Notes: a model not told the origin generated them from the sequence alone. A stretch of DNA of 64,000 nt from Pediococcus inopinatus (GCF_002982135.1 NZ_CP019981.1:496001-560000); one strand, 5' to 3'. Positions 1-11,166 are shown, counted from the stretch's first letter. Translations and numbers: made by a program.

Positions 1-20
1 TTCGACTCCTACTGGGTGCA
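1..20 (+). tRNA. 3' end of a tRNA, probably tRNA-Arg(ACG), cut by the window edge
   Basis: Only the T-loop (TTCGACT, 1-7), the 3' half of the T-stem (CCTAC, 8-12), the 3' acceptor strand (TGGGTGC, 13-19) and discriminator A20 are present. No CCA is encoded. The acceptor implies a tRNA beginning GCACCCA, which fits tRNA-Arg(ACG) of lactobacilli. The following tRNA-Pro agrees with the usual Arg-Pro order in lactobacillar tRNA clusters. The anticodon is outside the window, so the identity is inferred. Confidence 0.6.
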
Positions 21-66
21 TCATTATTATTAAAGTTTACTGTTTAATCAGTAGACTGAATAAGTT

Positions 67-103
67 AAAATGCCAACTGTGAGTTTTTACAAGTTGGCAT
101 TTT
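67..103 (+). terminator. Perfect 12-bp hairpin between tRNA-Arg and tRNA-Pro
   Basis: AAAATGCCAACT at 67-78 pairs with its exact reverse complement at 92-103, with a 13-nt loop. The U-tract is short (TTTTAATT). It probably ends the upstream tRNA transcript or acts as a processing signal. Confidence 0.55.
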
Positions 104-123
104 AATTAGTTTGATAATATGAG

Positions 124-197
124 CGGGAAGTAGCTCAGCTTGGTAGAGCACCTGGTTTGGGACCAGGGGGTCGCAGGTTCGAATCCTGTCTTCCCGA
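124..197 (+). tRNA. tRNA-Pro(UGG)
   Basis: Full cloverleaf. The acceptor CGGGAAG (124-130) pairs with CTTCCCG (190-196). The anticodon stem CCTGG/CCAGG encloses the loop TTTGGGA with anticodon TGG at 158-160. The T-loop is TTCGAAT and the discriminator is A197. CCA is not encoded. Confidence 0.95.
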
Positions 198-265
198 TTA
201 AGCACTAAGACGGTGGAAAAGTGCCCTTACGTAAGAATTACCCACTTAAAGTTATTTACCAGTAA

Positions 266-339
266 CGGGAAGTAGCTCAGCTTGGTAGAGCACCACGTTC
301 GGGACGTGGGGGTCGCAGGTTCAAATCCTGTTTTCCCGA
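266..339 (+). tRNA. tRNA-Pro(CGG)
   Basis: Nearly identical to the upstream tRNA-Pro, with compensated changes in the anticodon stem (CCACG/CGTGG). The loop TTCGGGA gives anticodon CGG at 300-302. The acceptor CGGGAAG (266-272) pairs with TTTCCCG (332-338), with one G-U pair. The discriminator is A339 and CCA is not encoded. It looks like a tandem duplicate specialised for CCG codons. Confidence 0.95.
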
Positions 340-356
340 TAATGGAAAATAAGAAA

Positions 357-390
357 GTCACGAAGTCAAACTCGTGGCTTTTTTATTTTT
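357..390 (+). terminator. Intrinsic terminator of the tRNA cluster
   Basis: GTCACGA (357-363) pairs with TCGTGGC (372-378) with one G-U pair. A long T-rich run starts at 379. It separates the tRNAs from the ctsR promoter. Confidence 0.85.
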
Positions 391-485
391 TTAAAAGTGA
401 AGCAATTAATTAAGATCTTAAAAACAATAATTTATCCCTAAAAATAGCTGTCATTAGTGCGAACCACCTTAGAAAGTTAAAAAAC

Positions 486-514
486 TTTGCTTTTTAATGA
501 GAGTTTCGTATAAT
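486..514 (+). promoter_or_regulatory. Sigma-A promoter of ctsR-clpC
   Basis: A perfect -10 TATAAT lies at 509-514, with a weak -35 TTTGCT at 486-491 and a 17-bp spacer. Transcription should start around 521, inside the CtsR operator. Confidence 0.75.
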
Positions 515-517
515 GAA

Positions 518-534
518 AGTCAACATTAGTCAAA
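518..534 (+). promoter_or_regulatory. CtsR operator
   Basis: AGTCAACATTAGTCAAA matches the CtsR direct heptad repeat (consensus RGTCAAANANRGTCAAA) with one weak position in the first heptad. It starts 4 bp after the -10 box and overlaps the likely start site. This is what is expected for heat-inducible autorepression of ctsR-clpC. Confidence 0.88.
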
Positions 535-556
535 GATGCAAGAAAGGGTGTGCAAA

Positions 557-1021
557 ATGAGTCAAAACATTTCCGATATCATTGAAAAATATTTAAAACA
601 AATTTTGGCTGATTCAGAGGAAATTGAGATTCGGCGCTCGGAGATTGCTGACTTGTTTGATGTTGTGCCTTCTCAAATTAATTATGTCATTAAGACCCGT
701 TTCACCATTCAAAATGGCTATGTAGTGGAAAGTAAACGTGGTGGTGGTGGCTACATCCGGATTGAAAAAGTCAAATTACTTGATGATTTGGATGTTTTAG
801 ATACACTTATTCAAGTGATTGGTGAGGCCATCAATCAACGAGACGCGCTCTCCATCGTTAAAAGTTTGTACGAGGACGATGTCATTGACAAAAGAGAAGG
901 AAACTTGATTTTGGCGGCAATTGACAAGAAAACTTTAGCAATGAGTGATCGTGTTGAGGAAGATCAATTACGAGCAAGAATTTTAATTGGAATTTTAAAT
1001 CATTTACGGTATGAGAGCTAA
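557..1021 (+). CDS. ctsR: CtsR, transcriptional repressor of class III heat-shock genes
   Basis: CtsR represses clp genes at normal temperature by binding heptad direct repeats, one of which lies just upstream. At 154 aa it has the family's usual length. The N-terminal winged HTH covers about residues 1-70 and includes a glycine-rich wing (RGGGGYIRI) known in the family as the thermosensor. The C-terminal part is the dimerisation domain. An ATG at 536 is in frame, but the one at 557 is preceded by GAAAGGG at good spacing and gives the conserved start MSQNISDIIE. It forms an operon with clpC 20 bp downstream. No mcsA or mcsB lies between them, as is usual in Lactobacillales, so control by McsB arginine kinase is not expected. 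Confidence 0.95.
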   Translation: MSQNISDIIEKYLKQILADSEEIEIRRSEIADLFDVVPSQINYVIKTRFTIQNGYVVESKRGGGGYIRIEKVKLLDDLDVLDTLIQVIGEAINQRDALSIVKSLYEDDVIDKREGNLILAAIDKKTLAMSDRVEEDQLRARILIGILNHLRYES

Positions 1022-1041
1022 AAAGAAAGTAGGGTGTTAAC

Positions 1042-3525
1042 ATGGATAACTTATTTACACCAAGTGCAAAGAATGTTTTGGCTATTTCGCAAGAACAAGC
1101 TAAGCGTTTTAAACACCAAGCAGTAGGAACAGAACACTTATTGTTGGCCCTAGCGATAGAAAAGAACGGCATTGCCTACAAAGTATTTCAGCAGTTTTCG
1201 GTTACGGAAACAGATATTGTGGAAGAAATTGAACGTTTTACAGGCTATGGGACTTTAAAAAATATTGGCGCTAACGATTATTTGCCATATTCGCCAAAAG
1301 CCAAAGAAGTTTTGGCAACTGCTGGTGATGAGGCTAAGCGATTAGGTGCTGCTAAAATTGGCACAGAGCATTTACTGTTGGCTCTATTAAGTGATGAAAA
1401 TATTTTGTCATCCCGGATTTTAATCAGTTTGGACATGGATCTTGCTCAAACACGCAAGGTTATTTTACGCAAATTGGGAGTCAGTGCTTCGGCACAAATT
1501 CGCCAAAATCAAGCGCAAACTCGGCGAGGGGCCAAACCTCAAGGTACACCAACGTTAGATTCAGTGGCGAGTAATATGAGTCAGATGGCCCAAGATGGTC
1601 AGATTGATCCAGTGATTGGTCGTGAAAAAGAAGTTAAACGAGTGATTCAAATTTTGAGTCGCCGTACAAAAAATAACCCAGTTTTAATTGGTGAACCGGG
1701 GGTTGGTAAGACAGCGATTGCTGAGGGCCTTGCTCAACGCATGATTGATGGCAATGTGCCTGCAGATCTTGCTAACAAGCGATTGATGATGCTTGATATG
1801 GGATCACTTGTAGCTGGCACAAAATATCGTGGTGAATTTGAAGATCGCCTTAAAAAAGTGATTGATGAAATCCATGAAGATGGCCATATTGTATTGTTTA
1901 TTGATGAACTGCATACGTTGATCGGTGCAGGTGGCGCTGAAGGGGCGATTGATGCTTCTAATATTTTGAAGCCAGCCTTAGCGCGTGGTGAGTTACAAAC
2001 AATCGGTGCGACCACTCTGAATGAGTATCAAAAATATATTGAAACAGATGCAGCTTTAGAACGACGGTTTGCCAAGGTTGAAGTTGATGAACCTACGACC
2101 GAAGAATCTGTTCAGATTTTACGGGGACTACGACCAAAATATGAAGAACATCACTATGTCGCAATTACCGATGATGCCATCAAACAAGCTGTGTCATTAT
2201 CAGATCGATACATTAGTGATCGCTTTTTACCAGATAAGGCCATTGATTTAATGGATGAAGCGGCCGCTAAAGTTAGAATTGATCAAATGGGTGAAACCAA
2301 GAAATCAACTTCTGAAACTAAATTACAAAAATTGACGGATGAAAAAGAAGCCGCAATTGAAGCACAAGATTTTGAGGAAGCTCAAAAGATCAGAGTTAAA
2401 GAAGAAAAACTACGCAATAAAATTGAAAAAGCTCAGGCTGATTCTCAAGACGAAGATAAAAAGCCTAAGTATCAATTACAAGAAACTGCAGAAGATGTTG
2501 CACAAGTTGTTTCTGAATGGACCGGGGTGCCACTCACACAGTTACAGAAAACAGAAAGTGATCGTTTAGTTAACCTGGAATCAATCTTGCACAAGCGGGT
2601 GATTGGCCAAGAAGAAGCTGTCTCAGCAGTTTCACGGGCAATCAGACGTGCTCGGAGTGGTTTAAAAGATCCTGGGCGCCCAATTGGCTCATTTATGTTC
2701 TTAGGACCAACCGGAGTCGGAAAAACTGAGCTGGCAAAAGCTTTGGCAGAAGCAATGTTTGGATCGGAAGACAATATGATTCGCATTGATATGTCAGAGT
2801 ATATGGAACGCTACAGTACAAGCCGTTTAATTGGATCGGCACCTGGCTATGTTGGGTACGATGAAGGGGGCCAATTAACCGAGCGAGTTCGTCAAAAGCC
2901 ATACTCTGTCGTTTTATTTGATGAGGTAGAAAAAGCCCATCCTGATGTGTTCAATATCCTTTTACAAGTTTTAGATGATGGTTATTTGACTGATTCTAAA
3001 GGACGTAAAGTTGATTTTCGCAACACAATTCTGATTATGACTTCTAACTTGGGTGCAACAGCACTGAGAGACGAGAAATCAGTTGGCTTTGGTGCTAAAG
3101 ATGCCAGTCAAAACTACACGGCTATGGCCTCTAAGATTCGTGAAGTCCTTAAGCAGAGTTTCCGTCCGGAATTTTTGAACCGAATTGACGAAAATATTAT
3201 CTTCCATTCCTTAACTCGTCCTCAACTTCACCAAATTGTGAAATTGATGTCGCAACAAATTCTTAAACGAGTTGCTGATCAAGGAATGACGGTCAAAATC
3301 ACGCCGGCTGCTATTGATGCCGTTGCGGAAGCAGGTTTTGATCCGGAGTATGGCGCACGGCCAATTCGCCGGGCTTTCCAGACCAAAGTCGAAGACCAAT
3401 TAAGTGAGTTAATGCTTTCCGGTCAGGCCAAGATTGGTGACAACATCACAGTTGGAGCTCGTCATGGCAAAATTCAAGTCGTTGTGAAAAATCCAAAAGC
3501 GGATACGAAACAACCGACCGTTTAA
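1042..3525 (+). CDS. clpC: ClpC, AAA+ unfoldase subunit of the Clp protease
   Basis: ClpC is a hexameric HSP100 ATPase that unfolds damaged or tagged proteins and feeds them to ClpP. The 827 aa contain a Clp N-domain repeat (about residues 1-145), NBD1 with Walker A GEPGVGKT near 217, a UVR-like coiled-coil middle domain (about 420-475), NBD2 with Walker A GPTGVGKT near 555, and the ClpB-type D2-small domain ending the protein. The sensor motif FRPEFLNRID is present. It is cotranscribed with ctsR under the CtsR box. A strong promoter for rpoB starts 26 bp after its stop, and I see no separate terminator before it, so some read-through into the rpoB leader is likely. Confidence 0.97.
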   Translation: MDNLFTPSAKNVLAISQEQAKRFKHQAVGTEHLLLALAIEKNGIAYKVFQQFSVTETDIVEEIERFTGYGTLKNIGANDYLPYSPKAKEVLATAGDEAKRLGAAKIGTEHLLLALLSDENILSSRILISLDMDLAQTRKVILRKLGVSASAQIRQNQAQTRRGAKPQGTPTLDSVASNMSQMAQDGQIDPVIGREKEVKRVIQILSRRTKNNPVLIGEPGVGKTAIAEGLAQRMIDGNVPADLANKRLMMLDMGSLVAGTKYRGEFEDRLKKVIDEIHEDGHIVLFIDELHTLIGAGGAEGAIDASNILKPALARGELQTIGATTLNEYQKYIETDAALERRFAKVEVDEPTTEESVQILRGLRPKYEEHHYVAITDDAIKQAVSLSDRYISDRFLPDKAIDLMDEAAAKVRIDQMGETKKSTSETKLQKLTDEKEAAIEAQDFEEAQKIRVKEEKLRNKIEKAQADSQDEDKKPKYQLQETAEDVAQVVSEWTGVPLTQLQKTESDRLVNLESILHKRVIGQEEAVSAVSRAIRRARSGLKDPGRPIGSFMFLGPTGVGKTELAKALAEAMFGSEDNMIRIDMSEYMERYSTSRLIGSAPGYVGYDEGGQLTERVRQKPYSVVLFDEVEKAHPDVFNILLQVLDDGYLTDSKGRKVDFRNTILIMTSNLGATALRDEKSVGFGAKDASQNYTAMASKIREVLKQSFRPEFLNRIDENIIFHSLTRPQLHQIVKLMSQQILKRVADQGMTVKITPAAIDAVAEAGFDPEYGARPIRRAFQTKVEDQLSELMLSGQAKIGDNITVGARHGKIQVVVKNPKADTKQPTV

Positions 3526-3551
3526 TTAAATAAATACTTGCAGTCAAATAT

Positions 3552-3580
3552 TTGACATGCTTAAACAAAATGAGTATGAT
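3552..3580 (+). promoter_or_regulatory. Promoter of rpoB-rpoC
   Basis: A perfect -35 TTGACA (3552-3557), a 17-bp spacer and -10 TATGAT (3575-3580). It implies an untranslated leader of nearly 200 nt before rpoB. A weaker second candidate (TTTGGT at 3714-3719, 16 bp, TAATAT at 3736-3741) lies beyond the terminator-like hairpin. Confidence 0.8.
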
Positions 3581-3609
3581 TAAATTTGTTTGTAACTGTG
3601 AATGAAATG

Positions 3610-3695
3610 AAGTGCTGCGATCTATTGTCCGTAGTACTTCTCATAAAAAGGCAAAAATAGCTTTCCGAAAAAAAGAGCTATTTTTGGTTTTTTTT
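3610..3695 (+). promoter_or_regulatory. Structured rpoB leader with terminator-like hairpin (candidate attenuator)
   Basis: A first helix pairs AAGTGCTGCG (from 3610) with CGTAGTACTT (to about 3639), a 10-bp stem with two G-U pairs. A second, terminator-type helix pairs AAAAATAGCT (3653-3662) with AGCTATTTTT (3676-3685) and is followed by GG and a run of nine T. GGCAAAAA at 3650 can also pair with TTTTTGCC near 3692-3699, so alternative folds exist. It lies between the rpoB promoter and the gene, so either it only stops clpC read-through or it attenuates rpoBC transcription. Confidence 0.6.
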
Positions 3696-3781
3696 TGCCA
3701 AAAAACAGGGCAATTTGGTAATTGTAATCAAATTGTAATATTTTCTGGCCGTTTGCGGAATATTTTAGAGAGGTGAATAAC

Positions 3782-6700
3782 TTGGCAGGACATTTGGTAA
3801 AATACGGTAAACACCGAACTCGTAGAAGTTACGCACGGATTAAAGAAGTGCTGGAACTTCCTAACTTGATTGAGATTCAAAGTAATTCATACCAATGGTT
3901 CCTTGATGAAGGGTTAAAGGACATGTTCGATGACATTATGCCTATCGACGACTTTGCTGGAAATCTTTCTTTGGAATACATTGATTATCAGTTACTAGAA
4001 CCAAAATATACGGTGGATGAAGCACGTGAACACGAGGCAAATTATTCAGCGCCTTTACATGTGACTTTACGTTTAACTAACCACGAAACTGGTGAAATTA
4101 AATCTCAACATGTTTTCTTTGGTGACTTCCCATTAATGACAGAACAAGGTACTTTCATTATTAATGGTGCAGAACGGGTTATTGTTTCCCAGTTAGTTCG
4201 TTCTCCTGGTGTTTATTACACTAAGTCTGCTGATAAAAATGGTCGTGATGTATGGGGAACCACGGTTATTCCTAATCGTGGGGCCTGGTTAGAATACGAA
4301 ACAGATGCCAAGAACATTGCATATGTGCGTATTGACCGAACTCGTAAAATTCCAATGACTGAATTAGTCCGAGCACTTGGCTTTGGCTCAGATGAAGAAA
4401 TTGTGGAAATGTTAGGTGAAACTGACGCTCTTGATAATACTTTAGATAAAGATGTGCATAAAAATTCTGAGGATTCTCGTGTTGAAGAGGCTTTAAAGGA
4501 TGTTTATGAACGTTTGCGTCCTGGTGAACCAAAGACAGCTGACAGTTCACGTAGTTTGTTGACGGCTCGTTTCTTTGATCCAAAACGTTATGATATGGCT
4601 CCTGTTGGTCGTTACAAGGTTAACAAGAAGTTAAGTTTGAAGACGCGTTTGGTAGGCCAAACTTTGGCGGAAACTTTAGCAGATCCAGATACTGGTGAAG
4701 TTATTGTTCAAAAAGGAACAGTTGTTACTAAAGATGTGATGAAGGACCTAGCTCCATATTTAGATAAAAAAGATTTCAAGGCTGTCACATATACACCTTC
4801 TACAGAAGCAGTTGTGACAGAACCTATGACTGTTCAATCAATTAAGATTGTTAGTCCTAATGACCCTGAACGTGAGTTGACAATGATCGGCAACGACAAC
4901 ATTGATCTTAAACTCAAACATATTACTCCTGCAGATATTGTTTCGACGATCAACTACTTCTTCTTATTGCAAGAGGGTGTTGGTTCTACAGATGATATTG
5001 ATCACTTGGGTAATCGTCGTATTCGTTCCGTGGGTGAACTTTTACAAAATCAATTTAGAATTGGTCTTTCACGAATGGAACGAGTTGTTCGTGAACGGAT
5101 GTCAATTCAAGATGCAACTACAGTTACACCACAACAATTAATTAATATTCGTCCTGTTGTTGCTTCTATTAAAGAATTCTTTGGTTCATCTCAATTGTCA
5201 CAATTCATGGATCAAACTAATCCTTTGGGTGAACTTACGCATAAGCGTCGTCTTTCAGCCCTTGGACCTGGTGGTTTAACTCGTGATCGTGCCGGATATG
5301 AAGTTCGTGATGTGCATTACACGCATTATGGTCGGATGTGTCCAATTGAAACGCCTGAAGGTCCTAATATTGGATTGATTAACAGTTTGGCTAGTTATGC
5401 CAAAATTAACAAATATGGTTTTATTGAAACTCCATATCGTCGTGTTTCATGGACGAGTCATGCGGTTACCAATAAGATTGATTATTTGACTGCTGATGAA
5501 GAAGATCAATTCATTATTGCGCAAGCTAACTCACCATTAAATGATGATGGTTCGTTTGTGGACAACGTGGTTATGGCGCGTCATGAAAGTGATAACATCG
5601 AAATTGGCATCGATAAAGTCGATTACATGGATGTTTCACCAAAACAAGTAGTTGCAGTTGCAACGGCCTGCATTCCTTTCTTGGAAAATGATGATTCTAA
5701 CCGTGCTTTGATGGGTGCTAATATGCAGCGTCAGGCTGTTCCTTTGTTAGATCCTCATGCTCCATTAGTTGGAACTGGGATTGAATACAAAGCTGCTCAT
5801 GATTCTGGAGTTGCCTTGATCTGTAAGCATGATGGAACGGTCGAATATGTTGATGCAAATCAAATTCGTATTCGTCGTGACGATGGTGCTTTAGATACGT
5901 ATAAATTAATGAAGTTCCGCCGTTCAAATGGTGGTAAAAACTACAACCAACGCCCAATCGTTAAAGTTAACGATCATGTGGACAATGATGAAGTCTTAGC
6001 TGATGGTCCTTCTATGGAAGGCGGAGAATTAGCACTTGGTCAAAATCCATTAGTTGCTTTCATGACATGGCAAGGTTATAACTTCGAAGATGCCATCGCG
6101 ATTAATGAACGTTTGGTTCGCGATGATGTTTATACTTCAATTCATATCGAAGAATATGAGTCAGAAGCGCGTGACACTAAACTTGGACCTGAAGAAATGA
6201 CTCGTGAAATTCCTAACGTCGGTGAAGATGCTCTTAAAGATCTTGACGAAGATGGAATTGTTCGGATCGGTGCTGAAGTTGAAGATGGCGACATTTTGGT
6301 TGGTAAGGTTACACCTAAGGGAGTGACTGAATTATCTGCTGAGGAACGTTTGCTACATGCTATCTTTGGTGAAAAGGCTCGTGAAGTTCGAGATACTTCG
6401 TTGCGGGTTCCTCATGGTGGCAGCGGTATTATCCAGGATGTTAAGATCTTTACTCGTGAAAATGGGGATGAGCTTTCACCTGGTGTTAACATGATGGTTC
6501 GAGTTTATATTGCTCAAAAACGTAAGCTACAAGTTGGAGACAAAATGGCTGGACGTCATGGTAACAAAGGGACTGTTTCAGTGGTTATTCCTGAAGAAGA
6601 TATGCCATACATGCCAGATGGTACCCCAATTGACATTATGTTGAGTCCCATGGGTGTTCCTTCTCGTATGAATATTGGCCAAGTATTGGAATTGCATTTA

Positions 6701-7402
6701 GGGATGGCTGCTCGTAATTTGGGTATTCATGTTGCAACACCTGTTTTTGATGGCGCAAACGATAAAGATATCGCAGATGCTGTTAAAGAAGCTGGAATGC
6801 AAACTGATGCTAAAACGGTCTTATATGATGGTCGTACTGGTGAACCATTCGAGCAACGGATTGCCGTTGGGGTAATGCACTACATGAAATTAGCCCACAT
6901 GGTTGATGATAAGATTCATGCACGTTCAATCGGACCATACTCATTAGTTACGCAACAACCATTAGGTGGTAAAGCACAATTTGGTGGTCAGCGTTTTGGT
7001 GAAATGGAAGTTTGGGCCCTTGAAGCTTATGGTGCTGCCTACACACTTCAAGAAATCTTGACATACAAATCAGATGATGTGGTTGGTCGTGTGAAGACTT
7101 ATGAAGCAATTGTAAAAGGCGATCCAATTCCACGTCCAGGAGTTCCTGAATCATTCCGAGTTCTTGTAAAAGAATTACAGGCACTTGGTTTGGATATGAA
7201 GGTCTTGGATAATGACAAGAACGAAATTGAGTTGCGTGATATGGACGACGAAGATGATGATGTTGTCAATGTAGATGCACTCAGTAAGTATGCTGAAGAA
7301 CAGAAAGACAAATCAAAAGAGGAAGCTAAAAAAGCTTCAGCCTCCGCTGATAAAGCTTCTGCAAGTGAAACTAAAGCTGAAACAGAGAAAAATCAAAAGT
7401 AG
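3782..7402 (+). CDS. rpoB: RNA polymerase beta subunit
   Basis: Catalytic beta subunit of RNA polymerase, 1206 aa from the TTG at 3782. An in-frame GTG at 3773 overlaps the ribosome binding site AGAGAGG (3767-3773), so the TTG nine bases further on is preferred; it gives the conserved start [10 protein letters not shown]. The rifampicin region ([25 protein letters not shown]) carries the sensitive-type residues. The C-terminus has a charged, low-complexity Ala/Ser/Lys/Glu tail of about 45 residues, as in other lactobacilli. rpoC follows 48 bp downstream in the same operon. Confidence 0.98.
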   Translation: MAGHLVKYGKHRTRRSYARIKEVLELPNLIEIQSNSYQWFLDEGLKDMFDDIMPIDDFAGNLSLEYIDYQLLEPKYTVDEAREHEANYSAPLHVTLRLTNHETGEIKSQHVFFGDFPLMTEQGTFIINGAERVIVSQLVRSPGVYYTKSADKNGRDVWGTTVIPNRGAWLEYETDAKNIAYVRIDRTRKIPMTELVRALGFGSDEEIVEMLGETDALDNTLDKDVHKNSEDSRVEEALKDVYERLRPGEPKTADSSRSLLTARFFDPKRYDMAPVGRYKVNKKLSLKTRLVGQTLAETLADPDTGEVIVQKGTVVTKDVMKDLAPYLDKKDFKAVTYTPSTEAVVTEPMTVQSIKIVSPNDPERELTMIGNDNIDLKLKHITPADIVSTINYFFLLQEGVGSTDDIDHLGNRRIRSVGELLQNQFRIGLSRMERVVRERMSIQDATTVTPQQLINIRPVVASIKEFFGSSQLSQFMDQTNPLGELTHKRRLSALGPGGLTRDRAGYEVRDVHYTHYGRMCPIETPEGPNIGLINSLASYAKINKYGFIETPYRRVSWTSHAVTNKIDYLTADEEDQFIIAQANSPLNDDGSFVDNVVMARHESDNIEIGIDKVDYMDVSPKQVVAVATACIPFLENDDSNRALMGANMQRQAVPLLDPHAPLVGTGIEYKAAHDSGVALICKHDGTVEYVDANQIRIRRDDGALDTYKLMKFRRSNGGKNYNQRPIVKVNDHVDNDEVLADGPSMEGGELALGQNPLVAFMTWQGYNFEDAIAINERLVRDDVYTSIHIEEYESEARDTKLGPEEMTREIPNVGEDALKDLDEDGIVRIGAEVEDGDILVGKVTPKGVTELSAEERLLHAIFGEKAREVRDTSLRVPHGGSGIIQDVKIFTRENGDELSPGVNMMVRVYIAQKRKLQVGDKMAGRHGNKGTVSVVIPEEDMPYMPDGTPIDIMLSPMGVPSRMNIGQVLELHLGMAARNLGIHVATPVFDGANDKDIADAVKEAGMQTDAKTVLYDGRTGEPFEQRIAVGVMHYMKLAHMVDDKIHARSIGPYSLVTQQPLGGKAQFGGQRFGEMEVWALEAYGAAYTLQEILTYKSDDVVGRVKTYEAIVKGDPIPRPGVPESFRVLVKELQALGLDMKVLDNDKNEIELRDMDDEDDDVVNVDALSKYAEEQKDKSKEEAKKASASADKASASETKAETEKNQK

Positions 7403-7450
7403 TTTTTGAGACGTTAAACCAGTCAATAAATCAAGAAGGAGGTCGATCCT

Positions 7451-10400
7451 TTGATCGATGTCAATAAGTTTGAAAGCATGCAAATTGGGCTCGCATCACC
7501 TGACAAGATCAGAAGTTGGTCATATGGTGAAGTTAAAAAGCCAGAAACGATTAATTATCGGACTTTAAAGCCTGAAAAAGATGGCTTGTTCGATGAGCGA
7601 ATTTTCGGACCAACAAAAGATTACGAATGTGCCTGTGGAAAGTACAAGCGGATTCGTTATAAGGGAATTGTCTGTGACCGTTGTGGTGTTGAAGTTACTA
7701 AGTCAAAAGTTCGTCGTGAACGAATGGGCCATATTGAATTAGCCGCTCCTGTTACACACATTTGGTACTTTAAAGGTATCCCAAGTCGAATGGGACTTGT
7801 TTTAGACATGAGTCCTCGGGCTCTTGAAGAAATTATTTACTTTGCTTCATACGTCGTAATTGACGCCGGTAAAACACCTTTGGAAAAGAAACAATTATTA
7901 ACTGAACGTGAATACCGTGAAAAGCTTGGCGAATATGGGAATACATTTAATGCCAAAATTGGTGGAGAAGCTATCAAAGAACTTCTCCAAGATGTTGATC
8001 TTGAAAAAGAAGCTGAAGTTTTAAAAGTTGAATTAAAAGATGCTTCCGGTCAAAAACGGACACGTGCAGTGCGTCGTTTAGACATTATTGAGGCCTTTAT
8101 TAAATCTGGTAATGAACCAGACTGGATGGTAATGGATGCCATTCCCGTTATTCCACCGGATTTACGACCAATGGTTCAATTAGATGGGGGACGTTTTGCC
8201 ACATCTGATTTGAATGATTTATATCGTCGAGTAATTAACCGTAACAACCGTTTGAAACGCTTGTTAGATTTAAATGCACCTGGAATTATCGTTCAAAACG
8301 AAAAACGGATGTTACAAGAAGCCGTTGATGCTTTGATTGATAACGGTCGTCGTGGCCGTCCAGTTGCTGGTCCAGGAAATCGTCCATTGAAGTCTCTTTC
8401 ACACATGTTGAAGGGTAAGCAAGGACGTTTCCGTCAAAACTTACTTGGTAAACGGGTTGATTATTCTGGTCGTTCTGTTATTGATGTTGGACCTTCACTT
8501 AAGATGAACCAAATGGGCTTGCCAGTTCCAATGGCTTTGGAATTATTCAAACCATTTATCATGAAAGAATTGGTTTCTCGTGGCTTAGCTTCTAACATTA
8601 AGAATGCCAAGCGTAAGATTGATCGTAAAGATGACGATGTTTATGATGTCTTAGAAGACGTTATCAAAGAACATCCAGTTCTTTTAAACCGTGCACCTAC
8701 TTTGCATAGACTTGGTATTCAAGCATTCGAACCTACTTTAGTTAGTGGAAAAGCAATGCGTTTGCATCCATTAGTTTGTGAAGCTTACAATGCCGATTTT
8801 GATGGAGATCAGATGGCTATTCATTTGCCTTTATCAGACGAAGCACAAGCCGAAGCTCGTTTGCTTATGTTAGCTGCTCATCATATTTTGGCACCTGCAA
8901 ATGGAAAACCAGTTGTAACGCCATCTCAGGATATGGTTATTGGTAACTACTGGTTAACTATGGAACGTGAAAATAGCAACGGCGAAGGCATGATCTTTAA
9001 AGATCTCAATGAAATTCGTTTAGCTATGCAAAATGGTTATGTTTCTGAGCATTCACGAATTGGTTTGCAAGTAAGTTCAATGCCAAAGAAACCATTCACT
9101 GATGAACAACGTCAGCAAATTTTGGTTACCACAGTTGGTAAAGCCATTTTTAATGACATTTTACCAGGTGGCTTAATTTACTTGAACGAACCTACTAATG
9201 AAAACTTGGTAGATGGCACACCAGATAAGTATTTCTTAAAGGCTGGTGAAGACATCAAGGCTTTCATTAAGGATCAACCATTGATTCCACCATTCAAGAA
9301 GGGATTTTTAAGTGACATTATTGCGCAAGTTTACAAGCAATATAAGGTTACAGAAACTTCTCTACTTTTGGATCGGATGAAGGACCTTGGCTATGATATT
9401 TCAACAAAATCTGGCTTAACAGTTGGGATTGCTGATATTACCGACTTGAAGGAAAAACCAGAAATCGTTAATGCTGCTCATAAACAAGTAGCTACGGTTA
9501 CAAAACAATTCCGTCGTGGTTTAATTACTGATGACGAACGATACGAACGAGTTGTTGGAATTTGGAACGATGCTAAAGATGCTATTCAACAAAAATTGAT
9601 GGAGAGTTTTGATCCTCAAAATCCAATTTACATGATGAGTGATTCTGGTGCTCGTGGTAACATTTCTAACTTTACTCAGTTAGCTGGTATGCGTGGATTG
9701 ATGGCTGCCCCTAATGGTAAAATTATGGAATTACCAATTCTTTCAAATTTCCGTGAAGGACTTTCTGTTTTGGAAATGTTTATTTCAACTCATGGTGCTC
9801 GTAAAGGTATGACTGATACGGCCCTTAAGACGGCCAACTCAGGGTACTTGACTCGTCGTTTGGTTGATGTTGCTCAAGACGTTATTGTGCGTGAAAAAGA
9901 TTGTGGAACCGACCGTGGTTTAACAATTTCATCAATTGTTGATGGTAATGAAGTGATTGAGTCCTTGTATGACCGGATCTTAGGCCGTTACACACAAAAA
10001 TCAGTTTATAATCCTGAAACAGGTGAAAAGATCGTTGGCAAGAACGTCATGATTGACGAAGATATTGCTCAAAAAGTTATTGATGCTGGTGTTGAGACTG
10101 TTACTATTCGTTCAGCATTCACATGTAACACGCGTCATGGTGTTTGTGAACGTTGTTATGGACGTAACATGTCAACCGGTGACCGTGTTGAAGTTGGTGA
10201 GGCAGTCGGAACTGTTGCTGCTCAGTCAATTGGTGAACCCGGAACACAGCTTACTATGCGTAACTTCCATACTGGTGGTGTGGCTGGTAACGAAGATATT
10301 ACCCAAGGACTTCCTCGTATTCAAGAAATTGTGGAAGCACGTAATCCTAAAGGTCGTGCGGAAATTACTGAAGTTACAGGTACTGTTGAATCAGTTGAAG

Positions 10401-11092
10401 AAAATCCCGCAGAACGTACTAAAGAAATTACGATCAAGGGTGAAACTGATACCAGAACTTATACTTTGCCAATCACAGCTCGGATGAAGATTGCAGAAGG
10501 CGACTTTATTCATCGTGGTTCTGCAATGAATGAAGGCTCAATCGATCCTAAGGAAATGTTGAAAGTTCGTGATGTACTTTCAACTGAAACTTATTTATTG
10601 GGTGAAATTCAGCGTGTTTACCGTATGCAAGGTGTAGAAATCTTGGATAAGCATGTGGAAATCATGGTTAGACAGATGCTTCGTAAGATTCGTGTTATGG
10701 ATCCTGGCGATACAGATGTTCTTCCTGGTACCCTGTTAGATATCAATGATTTCAAAGATGCTAACTACAAGACATTAATTGCCGGTGGCATTCCAGCGAC
10801 TGCCCGTCCTGTTTTACTTGGAATTACTAAAGCTGCTTTGGAAACAAATAGTTTCTTGTCAGCTGCGTCATTCCAGGAAACAACCCGAGTATTAACTGAT
10901 GCTGCAATTCGTGGTAAGAATGATCCACTTGTTGGTTTGAAGGAAAATGTTATTATCGGTAAGATCATTCCTGCTGGAACAGGGATGCCTGATTACCGTA
11001 AGATTATTCCAAAGACCGTTGGTGGAAAAGTGGCAGAACCTAAGTCACTCAGCGATGTTGAAAAAGAAATGGATACTGAAACATCTAAATAG
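7451..11092 (+). CDS. rpoC: RNA polymerase beta' subunit
   Basis: Beta' subunit, 1213 aa, TTG start 7 bp after AGGAGG. The N-terminal zinc ribbon uses C60, C62, C75 and C78. The catalytic NADFDGDQM motif (D449, D451, D453) coordinates the active-site magnesium. A second cysteine cluster ([11 protein letters not shown]) lies near residue 890. Beta and beta' assemble with alpha, which is encoded in this window at 28847-29791. A strong terminator follows at 11119. Confidence 0.98.
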   Translation: MIDVNKFESMQIGLASPDKIRSWSYGEVKKPETINYRTLKPEKDGLFDERIFGPTKDYECACGKYKRIRYKGIVCDRCGVEVTKSKVRRERMGHIELAAPVTHIWYFKGIPSRMGLVLDMSPRALEEIIYFASYVVIDAGKTPLEKKQLLTEREYREKLGEYGNTFNAKIGGEAIKELLQDVDLEKEAEVLKVELKDASGQKRTRAVRRLDIIEAFIKSGNEPDWMVMDAIPVIPPDLRPMVQLDGGRFATSDLNDLYRRVINRNNRLKRLLDLNAPGIIVQNEKRMLQEAVDALIDNGRRGRPVAGPGNRPLKSLSHMLKGKQGRFRQNLLGKRVDYSGRSVIDVGPSLKMNQMGLPVPMALELFKPFIMKELVSRGLASNIKNAKRKIDRKDDDVYDVLEDVIKEHPVLLNRAPTLHRLGIQAFEPTLVSGKAMRLHPLVCEAYNADFDGDQMAIHLPLSDEAQAEARLLMLAAHHILAPANGKPVVTPSQDMVIGNYWLTMERENSNGEGMIFKDLNEIRLAMQNGYVSEHSRIGLQVSSMPKKPFTDEQRQQILVTTVGKAIFNDILPGGLIYLNEPTNENLVDGTPDKYFLKAGEDIKAFIKDQPLIPPFKKGFLSDIIAQVYKQYKVTETSLLLDRMKDLGYDISTKSGLTVGIADITDLKEKPEIVNAAHKQVATVTKQFRRGLITDDERYERVVGIWNDAKDAIQQKLMESFDPQNPIYMMSDSGARGNISNFTQLAGMRGLMAAPNGKIMELPILSNFREGLSVLEMFISTHGARKGMTDTALKTANSGYLTRRLVDVAQDVIVREKDCGTDRGLTISSIVDGNEVIESLYDRILGRYTQKSVYNPETGEKIVGKNVMIDEDIAQKVIDAGVETVTIRSAFTCNTRHGVCERCYGRNMSTGDRVEVGEAVGTVAAQSIGEPGTQLTMRNFHTGGVAGNEDITQGLPRIQEIVEARNPKGRAEITEVTGTVESVEENPAERTKEITIKGETDTRTYTLPITARMKIAEGDFIHRGSAMNEGSIDPKEMLKVRDVLSTETYLLGEIQRVYRMQGVEILDKHVEIMVRQMLRKIRVMDPGDTDVLPGTLLDINDFKDANYKTLIAGGIPATARPVLLGITKAALETNSFLSAASFQETTRVLTDAAIRGKNDPLVGLKENVIIGKIIPAGTGMPDYRKIIPKTVGGKVAEPKSLSDVEKEMDTETSK

Positions 11093-11118
11093 ATGTAGTT
11101 AGTTCCATTAAACAAAAG

Positions 11119-11154
11119 GCAGTGCTTGATTTTTAAATCAGGCGCTGCTTTTTT
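11119..11154 (+). terminator. Terminator of the rpoBC operon
   Basis: GCAGTGCTTGAT (11119-11130) pairs with ATCAGGCGCTGC (11137-11148) with two G-U pairs, followed by TTTTTT. It also lies just beyond the 3' end of the convergent comC gene. Confidence 0.9.
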
Positions 11155-11166
11155 GAATACATAGGA

